Assembly: GCA_004764695.1 (NCBI GenBank)
Contig: SMSO01000035.1
Span: 4,469,040 to 4,533,039 of the forward strand
DNA length: 64,000 bases
From: Schizochytrium sp. TIO01
Taxonomy: Eukaryota; Sar; Bigyra; Thraustochytrida; Thraustochytriidae
Reading direction: 5' to 3'
The position numbers were made by a program, and so were the translations under genes. How positions within the stretch are numbered: position 1 is the first letter of the stretch; the number at the start of each line of letters is the position of its first letter. The notes beneath the pieces are model-generated. The model worked only from the letters and a program-made list of their open reading frames with translations, was not told the DNA's origin and ran no database searches. This document shows positions 11,501 to 19,630 of the stretch, in pieces.

Positions 11501-14500
11501 AGAAACGAGAAAAGCTTTGACGCTGGCGCTCAAGATAGTCGCCCAAAGCACGCTGGATTTTCTCGAGAAGATCAGCGAGTCGACCTAGAGAGTGATCTAA
11601 ATTGGGCATCGAATTGATGACTTCAAGGATACGTGGGGCACGAGACACTTTACGCATGAGAGTAATAAACTCCCCATCGATGGATGAAAAACGACTGTAC
11701 TCATTAGGCAATTGCTGCTTGATATCAGCACTGCCAAGAAGAATAGCCCCGAGATATACCCAACGGCGCTGTACATCAATCCAAATGTCAAGTACAACCC
11801 TAATTCGCAATAATTTATCCTCCCATGTAGATGCTTCCTCCTCAAATACCTTGAAGTAGGGACTTTGTTTCATGGAAGCTAGACTATTAGTATGCTCATC
11901 TAACTGAGTGAACAGGTCATCCCAACCACGGACGATGCGGCAACGGTTCTGGAAGTTAACAAGATCAAGCTCATAGCTGGACCAAAACTCCCGAATCTGA
12001 CGTAAGAATTCTTCAAGTGCCATTTCACCCTGCGCGGTGCGAAAGATATCCTGAAGAGGTTTCTGATGACGTTTAAGGTCGGTAGCCCATAGATCACCGA
12101 GTGTGAGATCTGATACCGTCTTGAGGCCCAGTTCACGAGTGATTTGACGCCAGTGCCTGTCCTTTAGAGACTCGGAACGAAGTTCAATAATCAAGGGCTG
12201 CGTCTTCTTATAGTCGCGCACAGTCTCTTGGATGTACTCAAACGCTTCGTACTGACGAACCCTGCTAGGGAGTTTGCGAAGTTCATCCAAGATGCTATCC
12301 AAGGACACACGAAGCTTTTTGGGGACAACAGCTGTCCAAGGTAACTCACGGAGTTGAGCAAGAGTCTCAGCTACCTCAGCGAGGGACTTCCACACCTCTT
12401 GAAGACTCTCAATTTCATTGCCAAGGTTATCTAACACTGGGTGATCCTGTACTGCGCTGGAGTCATTGCCAAACTCTGCACCCTGCAAGGCCTCTTTAGC
12501 AAGCGAGACTCTCTCCCATTCGTCCTTGGCGTGTGCCTTCCGCGTCGAAAAGAGTGAAAGAACTTCAAGAGCTTCTGCTGGACGACTGTTTCCTCCCACC
12601 GGGCGCTGCTCAGTCCAGTCTGCAGCAAGTTGATCGATACGTGAAGCCACAGCTTTATCTTCCGCAAGAATTTTTGACTGAAGAGTCGGAAGTTCTGTCT
12701 CCAAAATACGTTCCTTGCGGGCCAAAAGTTGTTCGAGAGCGTCCCACTCGCCTTGAATGTTTGCACTCCAAATCCAATTCGAAGGAAACTGCATGCGCTG
12801 ACGCTGGGCTAAGCGTTCTGCCTCAATAAAACTATCGAGATCGCTACCGAGGGAGATTCTACGTGCCTGGACCTTGCGAAGAACTGTAATATAGTTGACA
12901 ACATCAGCTGTTGGGGCATCGAAGCTGCCAGCTTCAAGTTCATTGCGCATATGGGATACAGTGTCATAAAAGCCCTTCATAGCATCACCAAGCAAGGTGC
13001 CAAACTTGCCAAGGAGCTCCTTGTGCCATGCGTCGTAGCGAAGACTGATTTGAGCTTGTACTTGCTGAAAGTCCACAGTAACAGGCCCGAAGTGGCGCAT
13101 GTGCTCTGCAGTGTCAAATGTAGTACGAGCAGTTTGAACATCCTTCAAGAGGCGATGCCATTGGGTAAATGAATTGCCCATCGTCTCGAAAACCTCGTTG
13201 GATTCCATTTCCCACAATGCCTGATATTGAAGCCAAGTACGCACATACGTATCGATTTCTTGCATCCGTGCTTCAATTTGTGTATACGCATTGGTAAGTA
13301 GACCAAGGCCAGCTTCAACGTCCCCAGACGAGCTTTCTTCACCAGCAGAAGCTGCGCGCAGGAGAGACTTACGACGAGTTACTGCGACGGCGTTGCCTGT
13401 GTCGTAGCGCGCACTGTGAATTCGAGGGAGGTCAGCCACAATGTCAACTTGCTCGTGCAAAGAGCGAATGCACGTAAAGCGGGCTTCCTGAAGAGGTGGT
13501 TCGAGGTAGAGCGCGTGCTTCCGGAGAACAATCTCGTGCCATGAATCAGCAGTCTCGCCAGCATTAAAACGCTTCACCCAAGAGTCCAGAGCTGAGGACA
13601 GCCGCTCTTGGAGGGCACAATCGATGCGATCCTCTAAATGAGCTACCCAGGCATTAAGATTGGTATAGGAAGCCAAGTTCATTTCATCGACAATGCGCTG
13701 CATAGCATCAATGCAACCTCCCAAAGCTTCAGGTGAGTACGGGCATGACTTGAGGTGCAGCAGTTGCTCCTGAACAGCCATTGTTTTTTCAGATGCTGCT
13801 ACAACCTTGTCTTGGAGAGCTTGGACACGCTGTGCAAAATCAGCAGCATAATCCCGAAGACCGTCAGAGTCCCAATTGACAGCTTTGCCAGACTTCTCAA
13901 ATGCGGCCTCGATGACAGCCTGAGCTTCGCTAACATAAGTAGAGAGCAGTGACGCAAGCTCGTCATCCATTTGAGAAATTGTAAGCTTGTATGCCTCAAG
14001 CGAAGATTGCAAAGACATCGCATAAGGGTATTTCTCTTTGGCTTCATCGGAGATCACCTTGAGTGTATACGGGATACGGAAACCAAGCCACTGAAGGTTG
14101 CGAACTTCCTTAAAAAGTTCTACAATTTCAGGATCAAAGTTTACAGAGAGAGTGAGTGCAGTGCCAGATGCATTCTCCTCTACACGGAAGAGGCGACCAG
14201 TGACCTCAAAGCTAGGGGCATTCTGAATATTTTTCATCCACTGATCAAACATTGCTTGCGTGTTCAGCTTTTTCTTGAAAGCTGCGCCCGTTTCCTTCAG
14301 CCTTCGGCCTTCCACATGTTGTTCCCAGCCAGCACCAAGAACTGCTTCTACTCTGCTAAGCAACTGGTCAAGCTGGCGCTCAATCTGACGAGCCCAAATA
14401 ATGGCACCTGAGACCGGGGGTACATCTTTGACACGGCTCATAAGACTCGCTTGAGACTGACCATAGCTCCTCTTAAAGGTACGTTGAAGGGCCTCAATAT

Positions 14501-16547
14501 CTTCTTCCACTGTACCAATAAGACGAGTTTGAAATTGTTGAATGGCGCCACGAATACGCGGGCGGAAAAAGAGCGCATTAAAGCGCGAAAACACACGAAA
14601 CATCTCATCAGCGGTCTTTGCAGCTCCAAGCTTATCTGTAAGGTGCTCGATGATACGACGCTCAATGCGGTCTACACGGCGCTCGTACATGGTCTTTGCA
14701 CTCTCCCAGGCCGACGCGCCTTCGCGGGAGAGATTGAGCACATCAATCGAAGAGACAATCTCGTAGGCACTTTCGATAGAGTCCGGGTTCTCAGAGGCTG
14801 CCGACAAGGCCGCCTTTTGTTCTTCCTCTTCGCTGATATCCTTTCTTTGATTAGCATCTGCATCTTGTGAAGCCAAGGTAGACGAGACAGAAGATGCAGA
14901 GAGGTTGTCGTGTGTGAGAACAACTTTTTCCAAAACGGTCTGCAGCTTATCATGGGATGCACGAAACGCACGGAGATCCTCAAGCCGCTCCTGAAGATGT
15001 ACATGCTCAAACGACAATTTTGGCGGCAGACGTTCTGAACCGCGACGCTTTGCGAGATCACGTGCAAGCTCTCTGAAACTACGGACACTATCATCCCAAG
15101 TGCGAAAGAGAATTTGAGTGCTGCGGATAATCTGCTCGAACTCTGCAAAAGGCATGTGCATGAGGTTGCTGGAAGAGAGGACAGCAAGCAGCTGGGCATT
15201 CATGTCGCGAGAGAGGCTTTCAACAAGACGCATGGCTTGGGTAAGCGGATACTCATCTGCCGACTTGATCTTCTTAAGGTGAGTGAAAATTTGCACAATA
15301 GCTTCCTGGATTTGGTTCACATCCGTGGCAGCCAGGAGGCCTCCAATAGGAAAGTCTTGCATGAGGATCATATAATTGTTGACACGTTTAAGCGCAGATT
15401 GAAGACCTGTGTCATTCTCAAAGAGGATGGTGGCTAAAGCCCGACGACTTTGTTTGAGGATATCGAGTGTAAGACGAACCTCTGGCCCATCAACTTGGCG
15501 TTGAATCTGTTGAAGAGCGCGTTCAAGGTTGCGCCAAAATTGGACCTCCTGCGAAACACTGCCAGTGCCTGCATCACGATCGAGCTTGGTGACCTTTTGA
15601 ATTTCCTTAACCCAGCGGTTGACCCCAGCCTGAAGGCGGTTGAGCATTTTCGCATCACGTTTGTCTTCTCCAAGACCAATTTCTTCGAGTGCCTTTCCGT
15701 CTGCAGACCCACCTGCATTTGTCAGAGCCTCCGTGACCACGGAGTCCACGGCAAGCCTGACTTCTGGAATTTCTGTGCTCTGCAAACAAGAACGCATGGC
15801 GTACTCGAGCTCGTTCATGCGCTTACTAATAAGAGGAAGGGCCTGGCGCATTGCTTCACTGATGGTTGGCGCTGACCCATTTGCGTTACCGAGGATACTA
15901 GATGCAGTTGGAGTTTCATCTTCCGCAGACGAACCAGATTTCTTGCCACCAGATGTCATGATGGTACCATAGGATTTGAGCAGAGGTCCAAGACCAAAAT
16001 GGATATAGTCGTAGACACCGTTCAACACGTCATCGCCTCCTGTGGCTTGATCTTCACTCGATGAGTCTGCGTTAACGTTAGAAGACGTTGTTGCTGGTGA
16101 GGATAGTGCTGGGGATGAGCTGTGGTTAGAACGCTGAGCCAAGTTGAGAACTGCGTAGCGGATCTTGTCGCAAATCTGAAAAGACTCTGCATCCCGGCGA
16201 TGATGCTGGCTTTGATCTTGATCATCGCTACGGTTATTATCGTCGTCTCCACTGGTTGAATGAGATTTGTCAAGCGCAAGCGGATGGCGCTTGACAAGCA
16301 CCGCGCCTGCACAACCTTGCCCTCCAAAGCCGACCTCGCTTGCGAAACGTACAGATCCGTCGGATTGACGTTCTATGTAAAGAACTTGTTGACCAGATTC
16401 GAAGACGAAGGTTTCCACTGCACGGTCGACGTCACCGTCGTCCACGACCTCCTCGAGGCTGGCGTCCCATCCAGCACGCACGGCTTCCACGCCTACGCCA
16501 AGCGTGGCAGGCACCACGGCGCAGACGTAGGCCTTGAGAGCCTCCAT
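2529..16547 (-). CDS. DYNC1H1-like: Cytoplasmic dynein 1 heavy chain
   Basis: Motor subunit that walks to microtubule minus ends and carries organelles, vesicles and spindle parts. The single uninterrupted frame gives 4672 residues (human dynein-1 is about 4650). The N-terminal tail and linker come first, then AAA1 with P-loop GPAGTGKTESVKALG (about 1957) and Walker B CFDEFNRLEERILSAVSQQ. AAA2 has GPSGSGKSS (about 2237), AAA3 GPPGSGKTMS (about 2625) with VVFCDEVNLP, and AAA4 GKSGAGKTVLSRFVAWM (about 2968) with FIFDESNVLE. A long coiled-coil stalk around a small microtubule-binding domain (about 3240-3560, with RSLNNPPAAVKL) is followed by AAA5, AAA6 and the C-terminal domain. The AAA1 and AAA3 wording matches dynein-1, not axonemal or dynein-2 chains. 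Low-complexity Ser/Asp/Asn inserts lie near residues 100-180, and another lies between AAA2 and AAA3. The frame opens at 16637 only with TTG; the first ATG is at 16547. Coding-like codons before it leave room for a short upstream exon. Confidence 0.97.
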   Translation of the reverse strand: MEALKAYVCAVVPATLGVGVEAVRAGWDASLEEVVDDGDVDRAVETFVFESGQQVLYIERQSDGSVRFASEVGFGGQGCAGAVLVKRHPLALDKSHSTSGDDDNNRSDDQDQSQHHRRDAESFQICDKIRYAVLNLAQRSNHSSSPALSSPATTSSNVNADSSSEDQATGGDDVLNGVYDYIHFGLGPLLKSYGTIMTSGGKKSGSSAEDETPTASSILGNANGSAPTISEAMRQALPLISKRMNELEYAMRSCLQSTEIPEVRLAVDSVVTEALTNAGGSADGKALEEIGLGEDKRDAKMLNRLQAGVNRWVKEIQKVTKLDRDAGTGSVSQEVQFWRNLERALQQIQRQVDGPEVRLTLDILKQSRRALATILFENDTGLQSALKRVNNYMILMQDFPIGGLLAATDVNQIQEAIVQIFTHLKKIKSADEYPLTQAMRLVESLSRDMNAQLLAVLSSSNLMHMPFAEFEQIIRSTQILFRTWDDSVRSFRELARDLAKRRGSERLPPKLSFEHVHLQERLEDLRAFRASHDKLQTVLEKVVLTHDNLSASSVSSTLASQDADANQRKDISEEEEQKAALSAASENPDSIESAYEIVSSIDVLNLSREGASAWESAKTMYERRVDRIERRIIEHLTDKLGAAKTADEMFRVFSRFNALFFRPRIRGAIQQFQTRLIGTVEEDIEALQRTFKRSYGQSQASLMSRVKDVPPVSGAIIWARQIERQLDQLLSRVEAVLGAGWEQHVEGRRLKETGAAFKKKLNTQAMFDQWMKNIQNAPSFEVTGRLFRVEENASGTALTLSVNFDPEIVELFKEVRNLQWLGFRIPYTLKVISDEAKEKYPYAMSLQSSLEAYKLTISQMDDELASLLSTYVSEAQAVIEAAFEKSGKAVNWDSDGLRDYAADFAQRVQALQDKVVAASEKTMAVQEQLLHLKSCPYSPEALGGCIDAMQRIVDEMNLASYTNLNAWVAHLEDRIDCALQERLSSALDSWVKRFNAGETADSWHEIVLRKHALYLEPPLQEARFTCIRSLHEQVDIVADLPRIHSARYDTGNAVAVTRRKSLLRAASAGEESSSGDVEAGLGLLTNAYTQIEARMQEIDTYVRTWLQYQALWEMESNEVFETMGNSFTQWHRLLKDVQTARTTFDTAEHMRHFGPVTVDFQQVQAQISLRYDAWHKELLGKFGTLLGDAMKGFYDTVSHMRNELEAGSFDAPTADVVNYITVLRKVQARRISLGSDLDSFIEAERLAQRQRMQFPSNWIWSANIQGEWDALEQLLARKERILETELPTLQSKILAEDKAVASRIDQLAADWTEQRPVGGNSRPAEALEVLSLFSTRKAHAKDEWERVSLAKEALQGAEFGNDSSAVQDHPVLDNLGNEIESLQEVWKSLAEVAETLAQLRELPWTAVVPKKLRVSLDSILDELRKLPSRVRQYEAFEYIQETVRDYKKTQPLIIELRSESLKDRHWRQITRELGLKTVSDLTLGDLWATDLKRHQKPLQDIFRTAQGEMALEEFLRQIREFWSSYELDLVNFQNRCRIVRGWDDLFTQLDEHTNSLASMKQSPYFKVFEEEASTWEDKLLRIRVVLDIWIDVQRRWVYLGAILLGSADIKQQLPNEYSRFSSIDGEFITLMRKVSRAPRILEVINSMPNLDHSLGRLADLLEKIQRALGDYLERQRQSFSRFYFVGDEDLLEIIGNSKDPIKVQRHMSKMFAGIVSLKIDEEANAATAMVSREGEIVPFQPAPVMIDGKVNDWLGGVERAMRTTLSTLLRSANESNPLSRPTSEQGEDAFTPWLDRYPSQILILASQVSWCASVDAVLASRDSMETGQQLSALCDRTEHWLGILAERVLSGNLSTEVRKKHEQIITEMVHQRDVLRKLAVRSSSGQDTSAHAFEWLSQIRYQWQQDRLSLHIANATFDYGFEYQGVGERLVQTPLTDRCYLALTQALHFRLGGNPFGPAGTGKTESVKALGAQLGRFVLVFNCDEHFDLKAMGRIFVGLCQVGAWGCFDEFNRLEERILSAVSQQILDIQRALLEKKSELTLLDKPVSLNPNVGIFVTMNPGYAGRSNLPDNLKQLFRSIAMIEPDRDLIAQVMLYSQGFKSAERLAGKIVLLFKLCADQLSQQPHYDFGLRAVKSVLLSAGNLKRGSKDDEQDILIRSLCENVVPKLVSEDVMLFQTLLAGVFPGAEVATADAKALRDAIYHVCEAWCLVPSERWVNKVLQLDQVQQMRHGIMMVGPSGSGKSSSWRVLLEALELVDGQKGQAHVIDPKAISKEALYGTLDPNTLEWTNGIFTHTLRTILNNVRGEKTKRHWIVFDGDVDPEWAENLNSVLDDNKLLTLPNGERLSIPDNVRIMFEVETLKYATLATVSRCGMVWYSEDTLSIDDIFNNRIRLLEAGRTKSEAASNWPPIASLTNASTSDSSKAGIASAGVGRPEEDTEIEIEASIESQCSEIVQPLLAPGGLVQQVLPIAMELPHVMDVTQMRLIVSFFSLLGRGFAAVSEYNQNRPEFPMEDEHMQIFLSRWALFSVLWGFGGSMDFEARHKLAVAVGSRTTIDLPTADPAELWDFEVNVEDGGWRPWKESVPKMEIDPHRVMDTDLVIPTVDTVRHAQVLHAWLDEHRPLILCGPPGSGKTMSLTSVLQGMPNFELASLNFSSATTPELILKTFEQYCVYKTTRSGVVLAPPQPDRWLVVFCDEVNLPVTDAYGTQHVITFMRQIVEQGGFWRPRDLAWVSVERIQFVSACNPPTDPGRVPLSHRFLRHTPLLLVDYPVPDSLRQIYGTFNRALLKLQPPLRAHGDALTDAMVDVYAANKAKFSADVAPHYVYSPRELSRWMRALYEALGQMESVSVDQLVRLWLHEGLRLFHDRLISSEERGWCSENLDEIAQSRFPGADHNEALARPVLFANWITKNYVSVSQDELREHVEARLRVFYEEELNVPLVVFDDVLEHVLRIDRVLRQPLGHLLLVGKSGAGKTVLSRFVAWMNGLRVFQIKLSRKYSLDDFDEDLRYIMKQAGCQGEKVCFIFDESNVLESAFLERMNALLASGEVPGLFEGDEYNSLMSTCREALQRDGTSGAVIDTDDDEEVFKAFTRNVQRNLHVVFTMNPASSDLKNRAATSPALFNRCVVDWFGDWSGQALAQVAHEFTRTLDLEASSQDYVPPSQDAIDEIEVCLAGAAKSEDEQLRYRHAVVASLVSIHDSVQKISLVQAGRHENHTYVSPRDYLDLIKHYVDLYNKKREHLEEQQLHLNIGLDKLRETAEQVEQLGQSLSVKEAELEAKNKEANAKLQQMVSDQNEAEKKKNDAEQMGIELDERNAKVDEQRATAEAELSRAKPALIDAEKAVSDIRRAHLDEMRSLNNPPAAVKLTLEAVCVMLGLSFSSWADIRRILQRREFIPDVVNFNSEDLDEDRRAKVSKMLENPDFVEEKVMHANKACVALFKWIVSQLDYAGILLRIQPLREEIEELALESETLRERQSEEMAKVTELEAQIVQLKEEYAVLIAETETIKSQMNTVKTKVERSTALLNSLSQENERWSEARIGFSDQMATLVGDVLLSAAFISYGGFFGFQQRQAFLTEWRDLLARFGIVFRKSLSLVEYMARPSERLTWHAEGLPKDNLCEENAVILENFNRFPLVVDPSGQASDFLMKHLKDRKVVKTSFLDASFMKQLESALRFGTCLVITDVENIDPILNPVLNREIHRTGGRMLVRLGDQDIDFSPSFSMYLTTRDSTFQFAPDVCSRVTFVNFTVTPASLEALCLGKVLRAERPDVERQREDLLKLQGEFQARLRELEDRLLDSINEAQGNILDNDSIIHTLESLKQEAKDIQQKAAEADEVLETVAKVSTFYGHFAAMCSRAYFALGRMVEVHFTYHFSLAFFFEVLDGLLGNTQADSKSTHEARLETLRARFLAELFRRVKQSLMERDELLFAAILAGAADPELGARLTETLASDAAADLSAAREVIKDLPTEVRGEVDVSALAQTLQTRPELVESISSNTNAWVSMARSETPEHEMPEGWDKDPVDRVLALRIFRPDRVFAGLTCVVDTTFGKSFLDPQRTMLDLSTAIADEAKASTPVLLLSTRGFDMSGKVDRLAVAAGVRCRSVALGSAEGFRDADAAIAAGAQEGGWVMLKNVHLASEWLLALEKRIYGMRARNDFRLILTSELSEKLPKTLLRQSNKLMFEAPKGIKASLLRSLQAMPTDRMERAPKERSRLYFSLAWFHAVLLERLRFAPIGWTKLYEFSDADQTCAMDVIDEWVDRIANGREHVAPEELPWAAIRSILAESTYGGRIDNEFDQQILDGILEGVFVPEIFETDFNLVDGVLQAPEGASKARFEAWVADLPSSNDPSWLGLSRTAENILLKNESARFQRIFVRLEAGEHSMLVDVAGDESLESSSEDTVSNRPAWMITALQQVQVWSDKAEKADSLMKLCESKLCRTEELVSNPIFRCWEREARTAVTTLRDLRTKSTGMLAVLRGEQRMTNELQALATHIQQKTVPADWLAVMPAASLDAWVQDFFVRLDSFEKVLSKGESAFRLPLQLDFGLLFSPGAFLTATRQQVAKSSGLSLEELLLFASFDGEHDQSDTASFTSQVILEGGSQIEDANSSRSSVSCTFLWSQNVTPDASKHVRLPLYTNASRSHLLSDVHVSADLGNNVILRGVALIAHPTF

Positions 16548-18189
16548 ACGGTCAGAGGTATCGGCAACGGCGAAAGCGTGCTCGATGAATGGAGTTGGGA
16601 TACTGATGATTTGACTGATCGTTCGTTTATCCGTCAATCTATCTATTTACTGCTACTTGTTCCTAATAACCAGTAGTACTATCTTTCTATCTATTTGGCT
16701 GTTTATCTAGATAACTATGTCTCTAGCTAGGTAGGTAGCTATGCGTATGTATTGTTTCAAGAAAAAATATTTACCAAAAAAAACACTAAATATTTAGGAG
16801 TAGTACCTACCTATCTACTCAGGTATTACCTGTTACTAGTAGTAAGATATCTATTACAAAAATGTAAAGTATATAGTAGTCGTACCTATGGAAATAATGC
16901 TCATTTTGCTAATCATATTTTGACGATTTCTTTTTACAAAGACAGAGGTGCTCCTAGTGGTGCATAGCAGCCGCCTAACAGCAGTATCTGTTTAAAACAG
17001 ATTAGTACCTAGGTAGGTAAACTACATACTTAATAGCGCTAAGGTCTCTTTTTCTCTTTCCTCTTGCTCGGTTTTTTGGTTTTTTTTCTTTTGCTCTTGT
17101 TTCAACCATATTTCATCATGATGTTTCTTTTTTATAAAAGAGAAATCGTATGCTCGTCTTGCTATTCAAGATAAATATGATAGGTATCGTCTTCTTGTTG
17201 ATATTCAATTCTTTCCTTAGCTTTATTTTCTGGTAGCACAGTCTTTGATCGACTAATCTAACATTCTACCTTCTGAGGGCTTCTTTCCTCTTGTTTATTT
17301 TCCCCACGAAACTTCTGGTATCAACAGTGGCATTTCATATGTTCACACGAGACTTTTGGCTTGAGTTTTTACTCAAGCTAAAGGTTTTAAAGGTATTCGC
17401 TCTGACTACCTGTAGGTAGTGAGAGCGACGTTCACGAAGAGACCGACTCAATCGTCACCGAGATAAAATATTTTCTTTTCTACTACCCATACTACCAGAC
17501 TTCCTCTTCTTTCCTTTGTTTTACGTTTATCAAAACGTGTAGTCTCCTGCAAGCAGCATAAGGATCGGCCAGAATTATTTTGCCTCAAGCTACTCGCGTC
17601 TACCTACTGTGCAAGAATTATGATACACATAGATTACTCGTGGAACTGATCGCACTACCTTGAAAACAGTATTGACGAAGCTTGACAGGCATTCTTCTGT
17701 TGTGTCAAAGCTCGTTCATTTAGATATCCATGAATATTCTTATAATTAAAAATCTCTTTCTTTTTTCTTTTCTCCATTTAGCTACTCTCTAGGGTAGGTA
17801 CAAACTACGAAGGCGGTCAATAAATGTTTAGTTTGTTTATTTATAATCTTTTCTAAAAGCTCCTATGATGTCAGTTTGCAGAGATTGAGGCTAATATATC
17901 GCTTGTGAGCATAAAATGCATTCATTTTTGAATAGGTGACCATAGAATTGGGAAATCTCTTCTGCCTAGGCTCAAACGAATGAGATTCCATAGAAACTCA
18001 CACAAGCTAGAAAAACCGAACATACCTAGCTAGGTATATTTAAAAAGTTTTGGCGCGAATAAGGGCTGTCAGAATAAGCGTAGTAGCATTGGTATAGATA
18101 TACCTATTACCTACAATTCTTGATGTCTTGCTCAATGAGCTCCAAGTGCTCGGTAATGTATGAATAATCCCCCATTCAACCCATACAAT
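16548..18189. other. AT-rich intergenic spacer upstream of dynein
   Basis: About 1.6 kb with no supported gene. The first 250 bp are dense in TAGGTA/TAGCTA words (16725-16745, 17005-17025), and a further ACCTAGCTAGGTA copy lies near 18025. The rest is T-rich low-complexity DNA. Confidence 0.6.
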
Positions 18190-18931
18190 CTAATTCATTA
18201 CCTCATGGACAGCCTTTTCAATGAGCTCAAGATCTTTGGTAGTGTAAGAATTGACCTTGCGAGATGCACCGTCTACATATTGAATGCGCTTCGGCGGCTC
18301 AGAGTTGTACTTTTGCCGATAGAGCTGCACCGTCCTCTTGCCGAACTTTTGTAGCTCTCCAGAGTTTGGCAAGCGACCTAGGATACGACCGGTAACCTCA
18401 GTAATCTGATGATGTTCTGGCTGTGCGTCCTGAATTGCAGCCGTGTGAATGTCTTGCTGAGTAGTATTTCCATCAAGTCTCCGAATAATGGCTCTATGAA
18501 GAGAGGTAATGAGAGAGCGTTGAAGGTCCATTTGTTGAATTTGATCGCGCCCAGATCCATCGCCTTTAAATGCACTGATCGTTTCCAATAAAAATCTAGC
18601 CGTATTTTGACTTCTCTCAGCAAATTCTTCTCTTGTGCGCTCCTCCTCCAGCAATCGACGGCTCCGCTCTGATTCTAGCTTTTCCATTCGCTCCTGGTAC
18701 TCCATTTCCTCTTGCCAAGTGGCGCTTGATGCCACGAGACTGCTGGTCTTCTTCGACCTCGGAATGCACACCCTGGCCAGTGGCGACCCTGACTACGATA
18801 TCATTAATGGCAAGGAGGAACTCAGCGTAGTCGTTATCGAGGCCCTTCTGGCCGCAACGCAAAATCAGTCGGCGAGCGAACTTCTCGGTCAGCATAGGAA
18901 ACTTCGCTGCATTTCCACCGGGAGAAATCAT
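18190..18931 (-). CDS. Orphan protein, reading frame changes mid-gene (intron or frameshift)
   Basis: Not recognised. The upstream part starts at ATG 18931 (AAA before the ATG) and reads as coding through LTEKFARRLILRCGQKGLDN and the next 25 residues to VATGQG. The downstream part, in another frame, is a charged helical stretch (EEMEYQERMEKLESERSRR) and a compact C-terminal module (GRILGRLPNSGELQKFGKR, then YRQKYNSEPPKR, QYVDG and VNSYT). Between about 18720 and 18820 both frames are open, so one base change or a short intron joins them. A 61-nt intron with gtgtgc...ggcaag ends (about 18708-18768) would give VATGQ followed by EEMEYQ. A simple indel is equally possible, which would make this a broken gene or an assembly error. 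The joined product would be about 225 residues. The C-terminal module recalls uncharacterised proteins of large DNA viruses of protists, but that is an unverified impression. Confidence 0.5.
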
Positions 18932-19630
18932 TTTAAGTACCCAATTAATGAAAGAGCGTTCTCAAAACATGGTGCTGACTGTTGTTGTTTGATTTCCTTT
19001 TGCATTATGACATATGTTATATCGTTTAGTTGGGGCCCCTGCTGGGATTACATCTTCTACTCAGAAATAATTGCTTAATGTAACTTGCAAAAAAACTGCA
19101 GTTGCCTAGTATTTTCACTCAGTTAGCGGATGTATTTTTACCCAAGAAAGCTTCCTTTGTATCGAAACGTGGTTATGTTTGCTCTTTCCTTGTACCTCTT
19201 CAAAACTGGGTTACTTGAGCGTTTACTAGCAAGATTCTCACATCGCCTCTGGCCTCGTCTTATCTATCTTATCAGGGTGAGTTCTAGATTCATACCCGCC
19301 TCGATCAAGCGAGCGCTCCCCAAGGTTAACATTAGCCTAAAATTTACAGATAGGTACTCTGTTGAAAACGAGGCTTACAAGAGAATAGATACATGGGTTA
19401 CGAGTAGGCTACGTGTTGTAAAGGGTTAGAATTAAGCTTATAAAATTGAGCGACAATCTTTCTTTGAAGTCCCTACCATCTATCAAAATTTCGCCAACGA
19501 GGTGCTGAGATTATCTTCAACTATGGTTCTTAACATCTAGCTTTTTATAATTATCATACGAAACAACAACTAACATGCTGCTGCTACTTTTTTGAAACAT
19601 CTGGATGCCTGCAGGAATTTGGGAGGATAT
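18932..19630. other. Intergenic spacer
   Basis: About 700 bp between two minus-strand genes. A 99-codon plus-strand frame at 19130-19429 is present but resembles nothing and has no supporting context. No repeat of note. Confidence 0.5.

Noticed and set aside
19130-19429. 99-codon plus-strand frame
   Set aside because: No recognisable motif and a spacer-like composition.
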